The notes under the pieces were generated by a model that was not told the origin of the DNA, ran no database searches, and saw only the letters and a program-made list of their open reading frames with translations. Positions 47,161 to 60,501 of a stretch of 64,000 bases of DNA are shown piece by piece; the stretch's first letter is position 1, and every line of letters begins with the position of its first letter. A program made the translations under genes and the position numbers. Source of the stretch: Lucifuga dentata (lineage: Eukaryota; Chordata; Actinopteri; Ophidiiformes; Bythitidae). The stretch lies in NCBI GenBank assembly GCA_014773175.1, contig VXCM01000438.1:62001-126000 (forward strand), in the 5' to 3' direction.

Positions 47161-47656
47161 TTAAAGGAGCATATCAGTGATTTTGTTTATCTATTAGTAT
47201 CACATTCCAGTATGCTATTAAAATCAACTTGAAGAGACTTGACACATGCTTGAGATAGGTAAACCATCACTGCAAACCAAACATTGTTTTCTTTGTTTTT
47301 TTTTTTTTTTTNTTTTTTTTTTTTTTTGTTTTTGGTCAAAGTTACATAATTTACTCGTCCAACACAGGGCTGCATGGAAGACAATGTATGTCTCCGTCAG
47401 GGAATATAGTCCCAGGAGAAGACAGCTTTTACCAAAACATGACCATGCCTTCTACTTCTGCACTTATGTGTTAGCAGGCGAAACACTGGATTTTAAGGTG
47501 GGTGCATCACCTGAACAATAAATTTAGAAAGTCAAAATAACACAAAAACTAAAATAGTTTTTTTTTTTTCTTGGAAAATGGTTTCAGTAATGTCACGTGT
47601 ATGTGGGTTGTATTTATTGGGCTCAAACATGTAAAATGACCAGTATGGTCCTTTAA
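47161..47656. mobile_element. TTAA-flanked foldback MITE, copy 1
   Basis: Begins TTAAAGGAGCATATCAGTGA and ends with the complement pattern CAGTATGGTCCTTTAA. Both termini therefore carry TTAA (47161-47164 and 47653-47656), consistent with a TTAA target. The interior segment near 47370-47490 matches the reverse complement of the interior of 53949-54476, so the copies lie in opposite orientation. It contains a poly-T tract with N at 47312. No transposase is encoded. Confidence 0.75.
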
Positions 47657-50600
47657 TGTTAATAAGGCTTCTAAATGAATGTTGTTCAGTATATGAGCAG
47701 TTTTGCCTGTCAGTGCTGGTTGAAGTCCAAAGCCATAATCCAAACCGCAACAAAAATAAATTCCAAACAGCAAACGCTAAATATGCTTCAGTTTATAGAG
47801 ACATGAAGTATCTCCATCCTAAAAAATGGGTCAGAGTTCTGAATATTGTCAAACGCACAGTGTGCAATAGTGAAACAAGTAAAAAGTGTTTGTATATGAA
47901 TAATAGTCGAGTACAAAAGTTACACAAACTATTCCACCATCAAATTGCAAATATGACCAAAGCGATGAAGAACAAAAATATAACAAATGATGGTTTTTTA
48001 TGAGTCAAACTTTTTAAATTCAATGAAAATCTGTAAGACTTTATTTCATATATTTTGAAAATGGATCATATTTCCCTTTCCCAATTTATTCTTCCAAGGA
48101 CTGTTTTCTCTGACCAGTGTGCTACTTCTCATTATGTGGTGCTGTTTTTTTTTTTTTTTTTTNTTTTTTTTTTTTTTTTTTTAAAGTAATCTACACATTA
48201 AAGCTCATTTTTATTGTTGTGCTGAGTCTCAGCTAGCTGCTAATAAATTCTAAATATTAAAACAGGCATTGCTGCAGAATGCCTTTTAGTCTGTGAACTT
48301 ATTTTTTTTCAACAAATAATGCAACAAACCATCAGCATGTCAATGAAAGTAACTGAGTCGTCCACAGAAACATGAGGTTTGACCAAATGCATGTGAAGAA
48401 CACGGCAGCGCTGCAGTCTCTGTGGTTTAGGTCTGCCATTGCATTCAACAGGCTCTGATTGCAGTTACTGCTGTTGAGAATCATGTAACCTTTATGGGAT
48501 GGTTTCAAAGATGAGTCATAGGAGAGCTAATTTTAAAAGGCTTTCTACTTTAGATTGGTCTTGAAGTATACAATTATAAAAAATGAAACAAAAAGAAACA
48601 CAGTCAGGTCCTGTCTGCAGGGACAGTTTCATGTCCTCTAACAATGGAAAAAGATGGAGAATGTAGACTGAATTGAGAAATGAGTGCAGCGTAGTAGTAC
48701 TGTGTAGAGTGCTAGTAGTGATTTAAAGTTTGCTTCATGACTGCACATTGGAAGTATATTTAAACTTAAAGCCTGTATGTAGAAATGGATGATAGAAATA
48801 CTGCTCATCCTTATCTGCTAGTTGAAATTATGTTTAAAAAGCAGACATTATGATGCATCAGTTTGAAGTTGAACAAACTGCACAGATTTGAAAAATGATA
48901 AAAGTTCCTCAATCAAAAGATGTTTCTTTTCATTGAAATGCTATCCATGATTACAAAATGCCGTAAAGGTTGTGGTTTGTCTTGTTAAACATGCCTTCAG
49001 CTCTACATTTCTAGATAAAGACATTAATTTTTTAATAAACAGTGCCTAGTAAACTCCTCTGTGGTAAATGAGCTCTGCTGGTGAGGAGTACAGACACTGG
49101 CAGAATTTTAAGTGAACTTTATAAGATAGTTAAACACTTCAGACTAAAGCCTGCAGGGGTAAATTGATCCTATGTATCAACTTGCCTCCACTGATGAACA
49201 TTATTAATAATTTATCATTTTTCTTTTTAATTTTGAATGTAATTACATAAATGAGCAAAGATGGGTCGTTTTAACCTTACACACCAAAAAGCATCACGCC
49301 ACTTCTGTTAACAACTACAATAAATATAGGCCATGCTAAGGCCACTGATTATCTGTAATATGCTGTGTTGGCTTTGATCTCTAGTTAAGTATTGTTAAAT
49401 ATTATAAAGGTAAAATGATAAATTAGTGTTTGTGTTCATCAATCCTCAGTGTGCACAAGAAGGATGTGTGTGTGTTGACTGAGCAAATGTGATCGTTATC
49501 AGGAAGAGTGATTTGAATATGTGGCACACTTCCTGTTTTTTTGCATCATTGCAGGCAAATTTTAAGTTATGGCCATATGGTTTGGATCAAAACTGAGGAG
49601 AATAAAAATGTTCTTTTGACAAAATTCAGAATGGTGGCAGAATGAACATTCTGAAAAGAACTCAAGGAAAAGAAGTTTTCACTGCTACTTTGAACTGATG
49701 GCTACAAGGATTGTTGCTTGAATCCAAAATTTGCATTTCTACTACTACTGTAATTATCTTCAGTTTTTTTTTGTTTTTTTTTTTTACAAGATTTACTGAA
49801 AGAATACACAACCAAATCACAAATGGGCTTTAAGTTAGTCAGTCACTGTTGTTTAATTTAAAACACAACTCTTCGTCACCCTATTGTCATCACTCCAGAG
49901 TTGTTTGATTCTGATGGCTGGAAAACAAAAACACCAAACTGAAATCCTGCTAGTTCTGCTGCTGTATGCTTGACCTTTTACAGCAGAACCAAACATGTTA
50001 GTGTCAGTCGGAGAAAACACAGCTGATTAACACAGCGACTCCCCTGTCCCTAACGTCACGACTAATCAGTTTACCTGGTCACTGGTATTTTCGGTCAAAT
50101 ACTGAGTCAGACATCAGGAACAACCGGATTCAAAGAGGCAGCAGGAGGGAGAGAGGTTATGTTTCATATTCGTGGGTGTCCTTTTAGATGAAAAGTAACT
50201 CTGGGCAATGGAAAGATAATGTGCTCTAAGTCCAATGATAGCATGAAGTATATCTGTAAGTGCATTGAGTTAGTTTTTTCCTTGCATTACTGAATGTGAT
50301 AAGAATATTGCACATATTTAGTAGTGTAATAAAGTTGTCCTTTAAAAGCACAAATCATGATGAGTGGTTAAAAAATGCGAAGTGTTGTTTCAAGACAAGG
50401 TAATCATTGCTTTAAAAGCTGAAGAACTAATCACATGATTGAATGCATGAAAGCAAAACTTATCATGCAATATCACAGGAACATTATAGAGAATACTGGC
50501 ATGTATTTTTGAAATTGCGAGTAAAAAAAACAAAAAACTTTACTACTGTTTGCTCACAAGACCCCTTCACTAAATGTTGCAGTTTAGTGAACTGACTGAT

Positions 50601-51629
50601 CTCTGGAATGATCTGATTATAAAAGACGTGATAATTATATTAGCAGAGTCTCTAGAACCTCCTTGGAACACATTGTGAGCTCCTTATTGCACAGCTTAGA
50701 GATGACTAACAACAATCAACTCCATCAGAGCTGCTGAAATTTTATCGCATTTAAAAACAGAAAATATAAACTGCTAAAAAACAAGCAAACAAAAATTAGA
50801 AAAAAACACATATTTACCTATACAAGGAATGCATAGATTGTCTCTGAAGTGATTTTTTTTTTTTCACAGTGGCTACACATTTCTAAATTTCTCGCCATCT
50901 GTGCACGTGATACCTCTACTTAGTACATGAACTGGAAATGGAAGCTGTGTTTCATAAAATCCTCAAATCCATCCAACTCTCATATCCTATCATGCAAATC
51001 TGGCGCAGTTTGAAGAGAATCCAGTCTCCCAACCATATGCCTGAGCCATGTAAAAGATACAACAATTTATTATGCATGCATTGCACCGGGCTTATGGTAA
51101 TAAGGTATTAAATTAGCGCTGGACATTATCGCTCCTCCATATCACTTCTGCTCTTTTTTTTATTTTTTCATTTAAGTCACATAAAACAGAAAAAGGAATG
51201 AGATTTTAGCTGGCAAGCCATGATTTCTTTAAATACAGTAACATTTGACCACTTAGATGACTGTCAGCAAATGAGTAACAAAATATCTCACAGCTTCATA
51301 CTGATTCAAAACAAGGGTGTTTATGTACAGAAACAGCTAAAACGACTTGAGTGGTCTCGGACTGTCTGTCCCCTCATGGAATAAATTCACTATAGACCAT
51401 GTCATGTTAAATTAGTAGCACAACATCTTGCCTAACTAACTGAACAAAGGCAAAACCAGAAAAAAAGAGTGTTACATACCTCTGCCAAGGCTGAACCAGC
51501 TGAGTCCAAGTGTGTCTTTTTTAATAATATGTTTTAGGAATTTGGGCAATAAGGATCTTGTGTTTTGAGAAAACAGTGACAACCACCTTTCCACCATGCT
51601 GCCCTAATAAGAAAAAAAGAAGAAGCCAC

Positions 51630-51630
<1 letters not shown>

Positions 51631-51678
<48 letters not shown>
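51631..51678. repeat. (AAT)n microsatellite
   Basis: A pure AAT trinucleotide run in the intergenic region. Confidence 0.9.
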
Positions 51679-51680
<2 letters not shown>

Positions 51681-52313
51681 AGAACAATTACACTGTCATA
51701 ACAAACAGTAGTTTTTAAAATGTATATGTATATGGACCAAATTGGAGCTACTGATAGTCTATCACAGGGCTAAAACTGCCTGATTTTTTTTTTCATTAAG
51801 ATAGATGTATTACTTTTGAGAAAACTGACAAAAATATGGAAAAATGCCCTATCTTCCAATGTTAATAAATCACTGAAAAAAATGTCTGAATCTGACCCCT
51901 GGATTCAGATCCATACCAAAATGTAATTGTAATGATTTCCAGCAAATGTAGTTATAATCAGTTCAGAACTTTTTGAGTAATCCTGCTAATAATGCAACTA
52001 ACTGTCGCAGGTCAGATGAAAACATAATCACCTTGGTACAGGTAATGTTAACAACTTAGTATATTGCGAAATATTATTTGTCAAACGAATATAAAAAAGT
52101 CAAATGACACAATCAATAGTCACATCATTTAGTGTTTCACAGTTCAGGAAATTGAATGCAATACATTTAATAAAACATGTTTTGTAATATCAAAATATGT
52201 TAAGTGGCACTTCATTAATATAGGAGAGGTTTTATTCTGTATTTCAGTAACAAAGCCACAATGACAACGCCCTGAAATACTTCTGAAGTATAAATTGTTG
52301 TCAGTTGAAGATC

Positions 52314-52315
<2 letters not shown>

Positions 52316-52373
<58 letters not shown>
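52316..52373. repeat. (GA)n microsatellite ending at a single N
   Basis: A GA dinucleotide run that stops at N 52374, directly before the retroelement tail. Confidence 0.9.
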
Positions 52374-52379
52374 NTTTTT

Positions 52380-52490
52380 ACTGTATGTTGTTTATTATTG
52401 TTTATTGTATATTCTGATGCTTTGGCAATATTGTTTGTTTAAACTTTCATGCCAATAAAGCTCATTGAATTGAACTGAATTGAGCTGAGT
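52380..52490 (+). mobile_element. fish non-LTR retroelement 3' tail
   Basis: GCTTTGGCAATATTGTTTGT followed by TCATGCCAATAAAGCTCATT and GAATTGAACTGAATTGAG is a very common 3' terminus of teleost LINE/SINE copies. The preceding (GA)n and N join hide the 5' part. The family name is not certain. Confidence 0.55.
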
Positions 52491-53123
52491 TACCCAAGTT
52501 GTGACAGAATAAAAATCTGTTGTCTTATATTTACACGCACTCTCTCTGCAGCAATGCAGCGATCACCATTGCGATCACCGTAGACCAACCTAACACCTTC
52601 CAAATGTATGTGTGCACGTTAAGCTTATCGTTTATAGGCTTCACACTTCTTAAGTGCCAGGCCGCTCCCAGTGTTCTTTTATTGCATGAATGTGCAAAAT
52701 GTGAGAAAACACCCACATGTTCTTGTCTTGACTGTCCATACTGTACCTGCTTGTTTCCAATGCTGATCTCAGCATCATAAAAACGGCCCTGCTGCTGTCC
52801 TTTCATGTGCTACAGACACAGCGTGTTCACTGCTGTAGTTGCTATTACCAATACCTTTCCATACCATTATAAATGCTACCACAGCTAAATTAGCATTAGC
52901 TACTGCTGCCGCCGTTATTGTTTTTGATTTTGTTATTGCAAATTTGTAATGCATCGTCTCCAGGCCATAAATCTTATACGGGGTTAGTGTGTGTAAGTCG
53001 TTTGTATGGTCTCGACTCATCAATCAGAGGAGGAATATTTGTGTTACGACTGCCACTTTGTATGATGGATGAAGATGGGTGTTTTCTAACAGTAAACTGT
53101 GGAAGAGAACAGAAAATGTGTGT

Positions 53124-53125
53124 GC

Positions 53126-53164
<39 letters not shown>
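53124..53164. repeat. (TG)n microsatellite
   Basis: TG run with a TGCATATG interruption at its start. Confidence 0.9.
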
Positions 53165-53168
<4 letters not shown>

Positions 53169-53948
53169 CAGTGACACTCATTATTCCATCTACAGCTAAG
53201 AGTGATTGAACACGCCACATATTAACTGTCTTTTCCTCTTAATCCCATTGTGTTCTGTGAGATTAAATTTGAACACTAATAAATGTTTTTATGACTAATT
53301 AATGTTTCGCACCTTGCCAAGAATCATTTTCTTCCTCTACTAATTCTAATTGGTCCAATTAATCATGCAAAACATAATTAGCATAGTTTGATGTGCAGTA
53401 AAGCCACTCTGGAGCCCACAGGGGGATTTGGAGAGCTTTTGTTTCTCGATACAAACAGAAAATTAGTCAAGGGTGGAAGGCGCTTGATGGTGAAGCAAAG
53501 CACAGCACAATACTAATGAGTCTGTTCTATTGTGATGGTCTTTACGGGACTGACAGCCACATTCATACCAAAGGCAGATGTACATTGCAAGTGAATGGAG
53601 ATGACTGGCTTTGGCTGGCTGAGAGATCTATGCAATGTCTTGGAGATTTACAATAAGAAAGCCATTTTCTAACACAGAGACACAATGAGGCAATAGCAGA
53701 TTCTCTAGTATACACAGATTTTTAAAGGTCTCCTGCTGCTTGCTATGATAAACATATATCGATCTAGATTTTCCATGTGCATGGATTTCTAATTTTAAAT
53801 CAATATTGCAAACTTTTCAGGAATCAGATGATGATATTTTGGGCTTGAGACAGATTCATAGCCGAAGATCATTTCAGAGGCATATTTGTTTTTTAAACAT
53901 TTTTACATAGTAGAAATACATAGTAGCCCACGCTAACTTTAAAATGCT

Positions 53949-54476
53949 TTAAAGGGCAATACTGGTGATTTTGTTTTGAGCCAATAAATACTACCCATAC
54001 ACATGTACTGCCAACCATTTTCCAAAACATAAAACCACATTTTATTTTTATGTTATTTTTCCAAATTTCCTAATCTTTCAAAAAATCAAATGTTTTACCA
54101 GCTAACACTTATGCACGATTGTAGAAGGCACGGTCATTTGAATTTCTCAGGAGCTACACGGAAGAAAATGTATGTCACTATCATACATTTTCTTCTGTGT
54201 TGCTCTGTGTTATATTGGTTAAATTACTTAACTTCGACAAAAAATAATAACATCATGTAGTTCTCTGTGATGATTGCCTAAAGTCTCTACAACTGACTTT
54301 ATCACATACTGGCATGAACCGAAACAATGGCTGCCTGGAAGGTAGGAAAAACAAATCTAAAATGTGCTGCTCCACTGGTATGTTTTGGAAAATGGTTGGC
54401 AGCAATGTAACTCGTATTCAGGTTGTACTGTATTTACTGGTCTCAAACATGTAAAATCACTGGTATGATTCTTTAA
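53949..54476. mobile_element. TTAA-flanked foldback MITE, copy 2
   Basis: The left end TTAAAGGGCAATACTGGTGA is the imperfect reverse complement of the right end TCACTGGTATGATTCTTTAA. Arm similarity extends about 85-110 bases inward to a shared CCAACCATTTTCCAAAACAT. The centre is itself palindromic (GAAGAAAATGTATG, 7 bases, CATACATTTTCTTC), so the whole unit is a partly decayed foldback. It is flanked by TTAA on both sides and has no coding capacity. Confidence 0.8.
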
Positions 54477-55598
54477 TATCTTCATCAAATTTATAGAACT
54501 AATTTGCACCAGTCAGATTAAGTCAAATCTGTACATTTCTTATCACATCCCTTATCTTTTGATAAATCTGATGTACAGTTAGATGGTCAGCAAAAACAGT
54601 CGGGTGTATAATATTCTACAAGCTGGGGATGATTATGATAGTGAAATTGGCAGCAGAGCGTGGAACGCCCCCTGGTTATTTTCCAAATCCATCTCATTTC
54701 ATGGGCCATCTCTGGGTCCTGATCTCTGGGTCCTACTGGTAATCTCTGGGAGAGGCTTCACTTTGCTCTGGCCCCTGTGCTACTGATGTCTTGATTGCCA
54801 TTTTATAGACTTTTATGTGTCAATGCACCAGTGTTGAAGGGACCTGTGAGAGGAAATGATGCAACCATAAAAATATGTAAGAGCGGCTAGAAAACAATAA
54901 CACTGTGGTTTGTTGACCTCAAAGGAAAGGAAGAGACAGAGAGAAAGAAAATGCAGTACTAAAGGATGTTTTTTTTTTTTTTTTTTTTTTTTTTTTTGGT
55001 GGTCTGAGGGTCTAAATGTCAGGTTGTGACAGTTTGGACCATGAATGTCAAACTGACCACAAATTCCACAAGAAACAGTTAGTGTTGAGGACATTTTTTT
55101 TTTTTTTTTTTTTNTTTTTTTTTTTTTTTTTTTTGTACATACTGCATGGTTACATTTCTCATGCATCTGTATCTGGACTAGCTAGTACTGTGCACAGCAA
55201 AATACTACTACTACTACTACATCAAAAATGATTAAACAAGGATAAAAAAACTATAATCATCATTAATTAAGCTGATGACAGGTAAAATAAAAACAGCTAT
55301 GTAATCTAAATTCTTAACTTCATAAATCGTGACACTCTAATTGCTGCTGCCAAAATATGCCATTTTAAGTAAATTAGATTGGTAGCTAAAAACACTCTTG
55401 GTAAATGAAGCTTTATCTGTAAGTCAAGGCCATTAGCAGCCCCAGTCTGAGTTGCCTTGGGCTCTGTAATTAACTTCACTCAAGCGCAGCTAAACATTTT
55501 TGACATTTTTTCTCGTCCAGAATTAACTGTCACAGCAGAGGGAGAAAGTCACCATCTTGTCAAGTTGAGTTTATCTGAGAATTGTGAGACAATCTGCA

Positions 55599-55600
<2 letters not shown>

Positions 55601-55673
<73 letters not shown>
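55601..55673. repeat. (CT)n(CA)n compound microsatellite
   Basis: A CT run passing into a CA run. It yields Ser/Leu and His/Thr pseudo-frames that are not genes. Confidence 0.9.
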
Positions 55674-55678
<5 letters not shown>

Positions 55679-56487
55679 TGTCTAGATCTCATATCTCATT
55701 TCGGTAACGTTTCATTATGAGTGAGATGATGGAAAGTGTGACACTGACTAGACCAAATGTTTGGATGTGTGACACAGTCATTAGGTTTACATTACCCTGC
55801 TAATTGTTAAGCAAAATGCATTGCTCTTACTGTTAATGGTGTGAAGCAGAGCTCAGGTCACACGGAGCTACAAAAAGCCTCTTGTAAATTCATGTGGGTG
55901 GAAATAACTACAAAGCATCATTCTATCATTACTTTATAATTAAAATTATGCTGATGTTATGATGAACACACACGCACGCATGCAATGGGAAGGCTGAAGG
56001 TATGGTAAACATGTAGCATGTAGCAACATATACTCAAACAATCCAGTATCGGTCTAGTTTCCAGTAAAGAATCATTTCTCTGTTACTGCGTCAGATTTGA
56101 CAGAAATAAGCAGTTTCCATGGTACTGCAATAATTTGGGGTCGACGACACTCAGGCACGAGATAAGTAAAACATCATCCATAAAATCAATTGTTTTAGGT
56201 TTGTATAATAATCAGAATCAACATAATACTTAAGAGCTACTACTTGGTGATGTGCTTGGAGCTGAATGTAATTCATAACAAGACAAAGACATAGACACAT
56301 GGGAAACATAAATATATACGCTAATTTTATGTAAATAAATACACACTCAGTGGCCACTTTACCTGCTCAATTCAGTGCAACTTAATATGACTGCCTGCAA
56401 TAAATCATCCCTTTGTGATGCTTTTAATGTTCGGTTTTTGTTGACACCGTATCAGACAAACGCCAATTCAGCTGATTCAACTCTACA

Positions 56488-57025
56488 ATAATTACCTCCA
56501 CAGAGGAGGTAATGTTTTCGCCTGCATCTGGTGGTTCAGTTATTAGCAGAATTCCCCAAAATGTCCTAATCGATTTTGATGAAACTTGGTTGGGTAGAGT
56601 GGGGGTGGGGGTGGGGATATGGTCCAGGGAAGAACCAATATTTTGGTGCAAACCTAGTTCCAGAGAAGGATCCAGGAATTTTTTGTTTTTTAATGATTTC
56701 TTAACATTGTGAGATATAGGGTATAACGAGTGCATAGAGCATATACTGTATATATGTTTAGATATATTGATAAGTACTGCATTACTTTCTTCAAAAGTAG
56801 CATACCAGTCTCAATGGAAAAAAAAAAAAAAAAAAAATCAGATATACCATGAATAGGTACAGTTTACAGTTTATCTGGATATATTTCAAATATGACTGTC
56901 TGCAAGCAGTTAAGTCCTATTATCATTATAGCTGTTTCTTTCTTTTTATGCCAGTATATTATTAGAACAAGACAAATGTTGTCTAGTTTTGTCTGGCCTT
57001 GGTGGAGGTGTGCTTTCGAAGGTGC
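56488..57025. mobile_element. interspersed repeat with GGAGGT-type termini
   Basis: It starts at a palindromic TACCTCCACAGAGGAGGTA followed by ATGTTTTCGCCTG and TTTTGATGAAACTTGGTTGG, then AAGAACCAATATTTTGGTGC and AACATTGTGAGATATAGGG. The right end near 57000 reads CCTTGGTGGAGGTGTGCTTT. This order is a familiar animal repeat (GGAGGTTATGTTTTC...GAAACTTGGTGG...GGCGGAGGTCTGCGCT). The middle is replaced by AT-rich sequence and a poly-A run. Family not named with confidence. Confidence 0.55.
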
Positions 57026-57132
57026 ACCTTTCTCGTTCAGGTTGTGGTTGAATTTGATTGCATTATAGTGAAACGTGTAGCTCAAATTTTATCTGCCATG
57101 TGTCAATATGCAAAGCATCAGAGCAAATGGTG

Positions 57133-57257
57133 ATATTTTTTTTTTTTTGCAATAAACATTGCATTATTAGTTTTGAGATTTGCTAACTACAAAANATATT
57201 TTTTTTTTTTTGCAATAAACATTGCATTATTAGTTTTGAGATTTGCTAACTACAAAA
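57133..57257. repeat. 62-bp exact duplication around a single N
   Basis: 57133-57194 equals 57196-57257, with N at 57195. It contains a 13-base poly-T. Likely an assembly overlap rather than biology. Confidence 0.85.
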
Positions 57258-60255
57258 TAAAGGAAAGTACTGTATGTAACTATCCAAGCTGACACTATGG
57301 AACAGCACATAATGCACTAAACAGTGATGATAATGAACTTTTTCTTTTTGGCACTTGTACAACACGCTACAAAAAGAACTTGCTACTGCCAAATTTCATG
57401 TCAGGCAGACAGTAAAGTATATAACTAGCTAAAGCAGACATTTCTATTCAACTTGTACAGTTTCATAAGAGGTTTCCAGACTATTCAAGAGCCTTTTAAT
57501 GATGGAAGAGTTGACCTCAGACACCGCCCACACAAATTACTCATTTGGCACATAATAGACCATTTCTGTTAAGTTTCATTTATTGAGAAGAGAAAGTTTT
57601 CCATCATCTCGGACCATCACAATGAGTACTTAGGAGGTCATGAAAGCTACATCACAATGTTTGACTAAAGGCAGTGAAATACAGAAAAAAAAGTTGCATG
57701 TCAATACTGTGCAAATTCTCCTGATGAACACATATTAAACCTATCACTGTATGTTAGCATTTCAGTCATCTGTAGACCATTACCCAGCGCTGTAATTACA
57801 CCACATATTCCATATATTACTTAGAATGAAGGACTGCCAATTACCATCCTTTTACTCTCTGTCTCAGTGTGCTGGCTGATGCCTCCATAAAAGTATGTGA
57901 TTAAATTACTCAGGGGAAAGTACTCATGTTTTATATGACAACCCTGATGCATCCCTCAGCCATGAATTCCCCAAACAGCAGCAAATCTTCAGAGGTGCTT
58001 GGACTGTCGCCAGGTAGATCCAGATGACAGAGAAATCCTTTATGCTTCTATTCTGTGGCCCTTCCTATTGATATAGCATTAGCTCACCTGCCCGTACATA
58101 TTGGCTTACCTGACAGGACTTGTGTGTGAACATCACTTCGTTTTTGATGTACTCCTACATTCAACTCCATCAGTATTCTGTTTGCTGTCTAAGCCAAACT
58201 CTGACTACACAACTTCAGAAATCCCAAAACAAAGTAACACTACAATCCTTCCTGTAATCTTATGTCTTATGACTTCACAATGTGCACCACAATGTGCAAA
58301 GTCTTTCAGGAGATAACCAATGTCTGAAATCCATGCTTATGAATCCTCACGAGTAGTGAAAACAGAAAAAGTCATTGCTAATATGGATCTAAACAAGGAG
58401 AAGCTGCTTGACGTTGCACAAGTCTGTACAGAAAAAAGAAGAAAAGGAGGCAGAGGGTCATGACATTTTTGTTGCTTATGCAGGTTCTTGAAGCTCATTG
58501 CTGTTCAACAGACATGTTTTAGATCCCCCAAAACTAGAAGAGCAACTCATATTTTGTGCTGATAATTTCAAACATGCTTGAAAATGTCAGGGCATCTGGC
58601 AAGGCTCTGAGACTGGGTCAGGATGTGTCCCAGATCTAACGAGTGTCGGTGATGGAGATTCATCTGAGCCCTGTGGTTTTTGTCCCAGATCGCAGAAGTT
58701 TGTCTGGGACTGGAAAATCTCAGCTAAAATCATGTAGTCTGTGGTTGGCATTAGTTGTCAAAATATGAAGAAACAGAATCCTTATCATCTTGTAAAGATA
58801 CTGTTAAGTACAGCCGTGAAGTATGAGTGCTGCTTCTGTGAATGTAGGGGCTCTCCAGACAAAATCATAACAAAACAGCGGTTGTTCAAAACTTCTGTCA
58901 TGTTTTGTTTTAAGTGTGAGCAATGTTACCCACCACCAACTGTCCTTCTTTCAGTTGAAATACAGTGAAAGGCCTAAAATGAATATAACTATGTACTCCC
59001 ACATGTTCCACTGAGGCTGAAAATTCTCTCATTTGAGACAAGTGTTTGCTGCAGACTGTGGGTGCTGCTGCTTTGATGAACACTGGACATAGGTGCTGTC
59101 AGAGACAAGAACTCTGTGCAACGTACACAAGCAACAATGCAAGAATTTTACATAACACTCAAATGCCAGTTTATTCAAGAACTTTATTCATCCTGTCAAT
59201 GTACAGGAGTGGTTTTAGGCATACAGTGTGAGAAGTAGGCGCTAGAAATTTCCCTCGCATTCACCAGCAGAGAAATTCAAAAGTTATTCAGTCACGATGG
59301 AATGTGAAATGTGAGTTCTGGGAAGACAGAGGCCAGACAGACACAGAGGCCCTTCAGACAAGGAAGGAAACCTTAACCTGTCAGTCACGTCACTCCTCTG
59401 TCAATAGCTGTTTAATCCTCTGCTGAAAGCTGGTAGAGGTGCTGGATCTAGAGGCCAGGAGGAGGTTAAAGGTGAAGTGAACAACAACCCCCATATATAA
59501 GCATCCACTAGAGGCCGAAAGGTAAGGACTCTAATGATCTCATTGTTTTTGTGAAACCAGACATCTGAGTTTTTTTATGTCAAAGCTGCAGCTTAGCGTG
59601 TGATGGTGATACTGACGAAAATCATACTGAAGGAAAATCCAAAACACTGTTATCAACTTTTGTAGATAATATAAAATGTCTCTTCTTGAGAAGAAATCGT
59701 TCATGCCTTGTAGCCATCCTGAGAAAGTGCATTTTAAACTGTACAACTTTATCCTCTGCCTGCCTGAAAAAGGAACACAGTTGAATCATTTGCTCTTACA
59801 TGTGTGGATATAAACAAATCATAATTAAATAAAGGAGGCGAAGACAGTAGAGTCATTTTGAACATTTGAGCTTATATAAGCCTTATCATCTCCATGACAA
59901 CAGCTTTACTGGTAACACAGAGAAGTATTCGTGTATAACCATAGCAACGTTTTCCAAATGAATTAAGCTGCACCTGTGCACATTATGGATGGAAATAATA
60001 GATTGAAAGCAACTGTTCCAGTCTGTCTGCTGCTAAGTAGAAATGAACATGACTGTTCAGTTCCATGTTCTTTTGCACAACGCTGAGAACACATTTCTGC
60101 TCACCAATGACCAAAATGATTCATTACATTAGTACATGATTAATAAATGGAAACTAAAAAAGATCACTGATTTGTGAAAGTTTCATTTTGTAGCATCATT
60201 TTTAGAGTGTTTTCACTAAAGTTCTGACTATGACGCAGGATCAACATGCTAACTA

Positions 60256-60501
60256 TACACTAGTGTTGAAACGTTTGGAATCACCCAGAAATGTTCATGT
60301 TTTTTAATAGAAATTGATACTTTTATTCACCGGGGTGGCATTAAATTGATTTAAATATATAGCCAAGACATTAATAATGTTGCAAATAGCCATTACTGCT
60401 GAAAATGACTGATTTATAATTAATTATTCATACAAAACTGCAAAGCCCCATTTTCACCAGCAATTACTCTAAACTTTCCAGACTTTTGAACGCTAAGTGT
60501 A
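60256..60501. mobile_element. Tc1/mariner-type MITE (about 246 bp)
   Basis: The left end TACACTAGTGTTGAAACGTT then TGGAATCACCCAGAA is imperfectly mirrored by the right end, whose reverse complement is TACACTTAGCGTTCAAAAGT then CTGGAA. This TACACTnnnGTTnAAA terminus with a TA target is typical of fish Tc1-like elements, and the interior TAGCCAAGACATTAATAATG is a recognisable member sequence. No transposase is encoded. Confidence 0.75.

Noticed and set aside
47656..48003. 115-codon Lys/Asn-rich frame
   Set aside because: Starts at the edge of a foldback MITE, with AT-driven Asn/Lys composition and no family resemblance.
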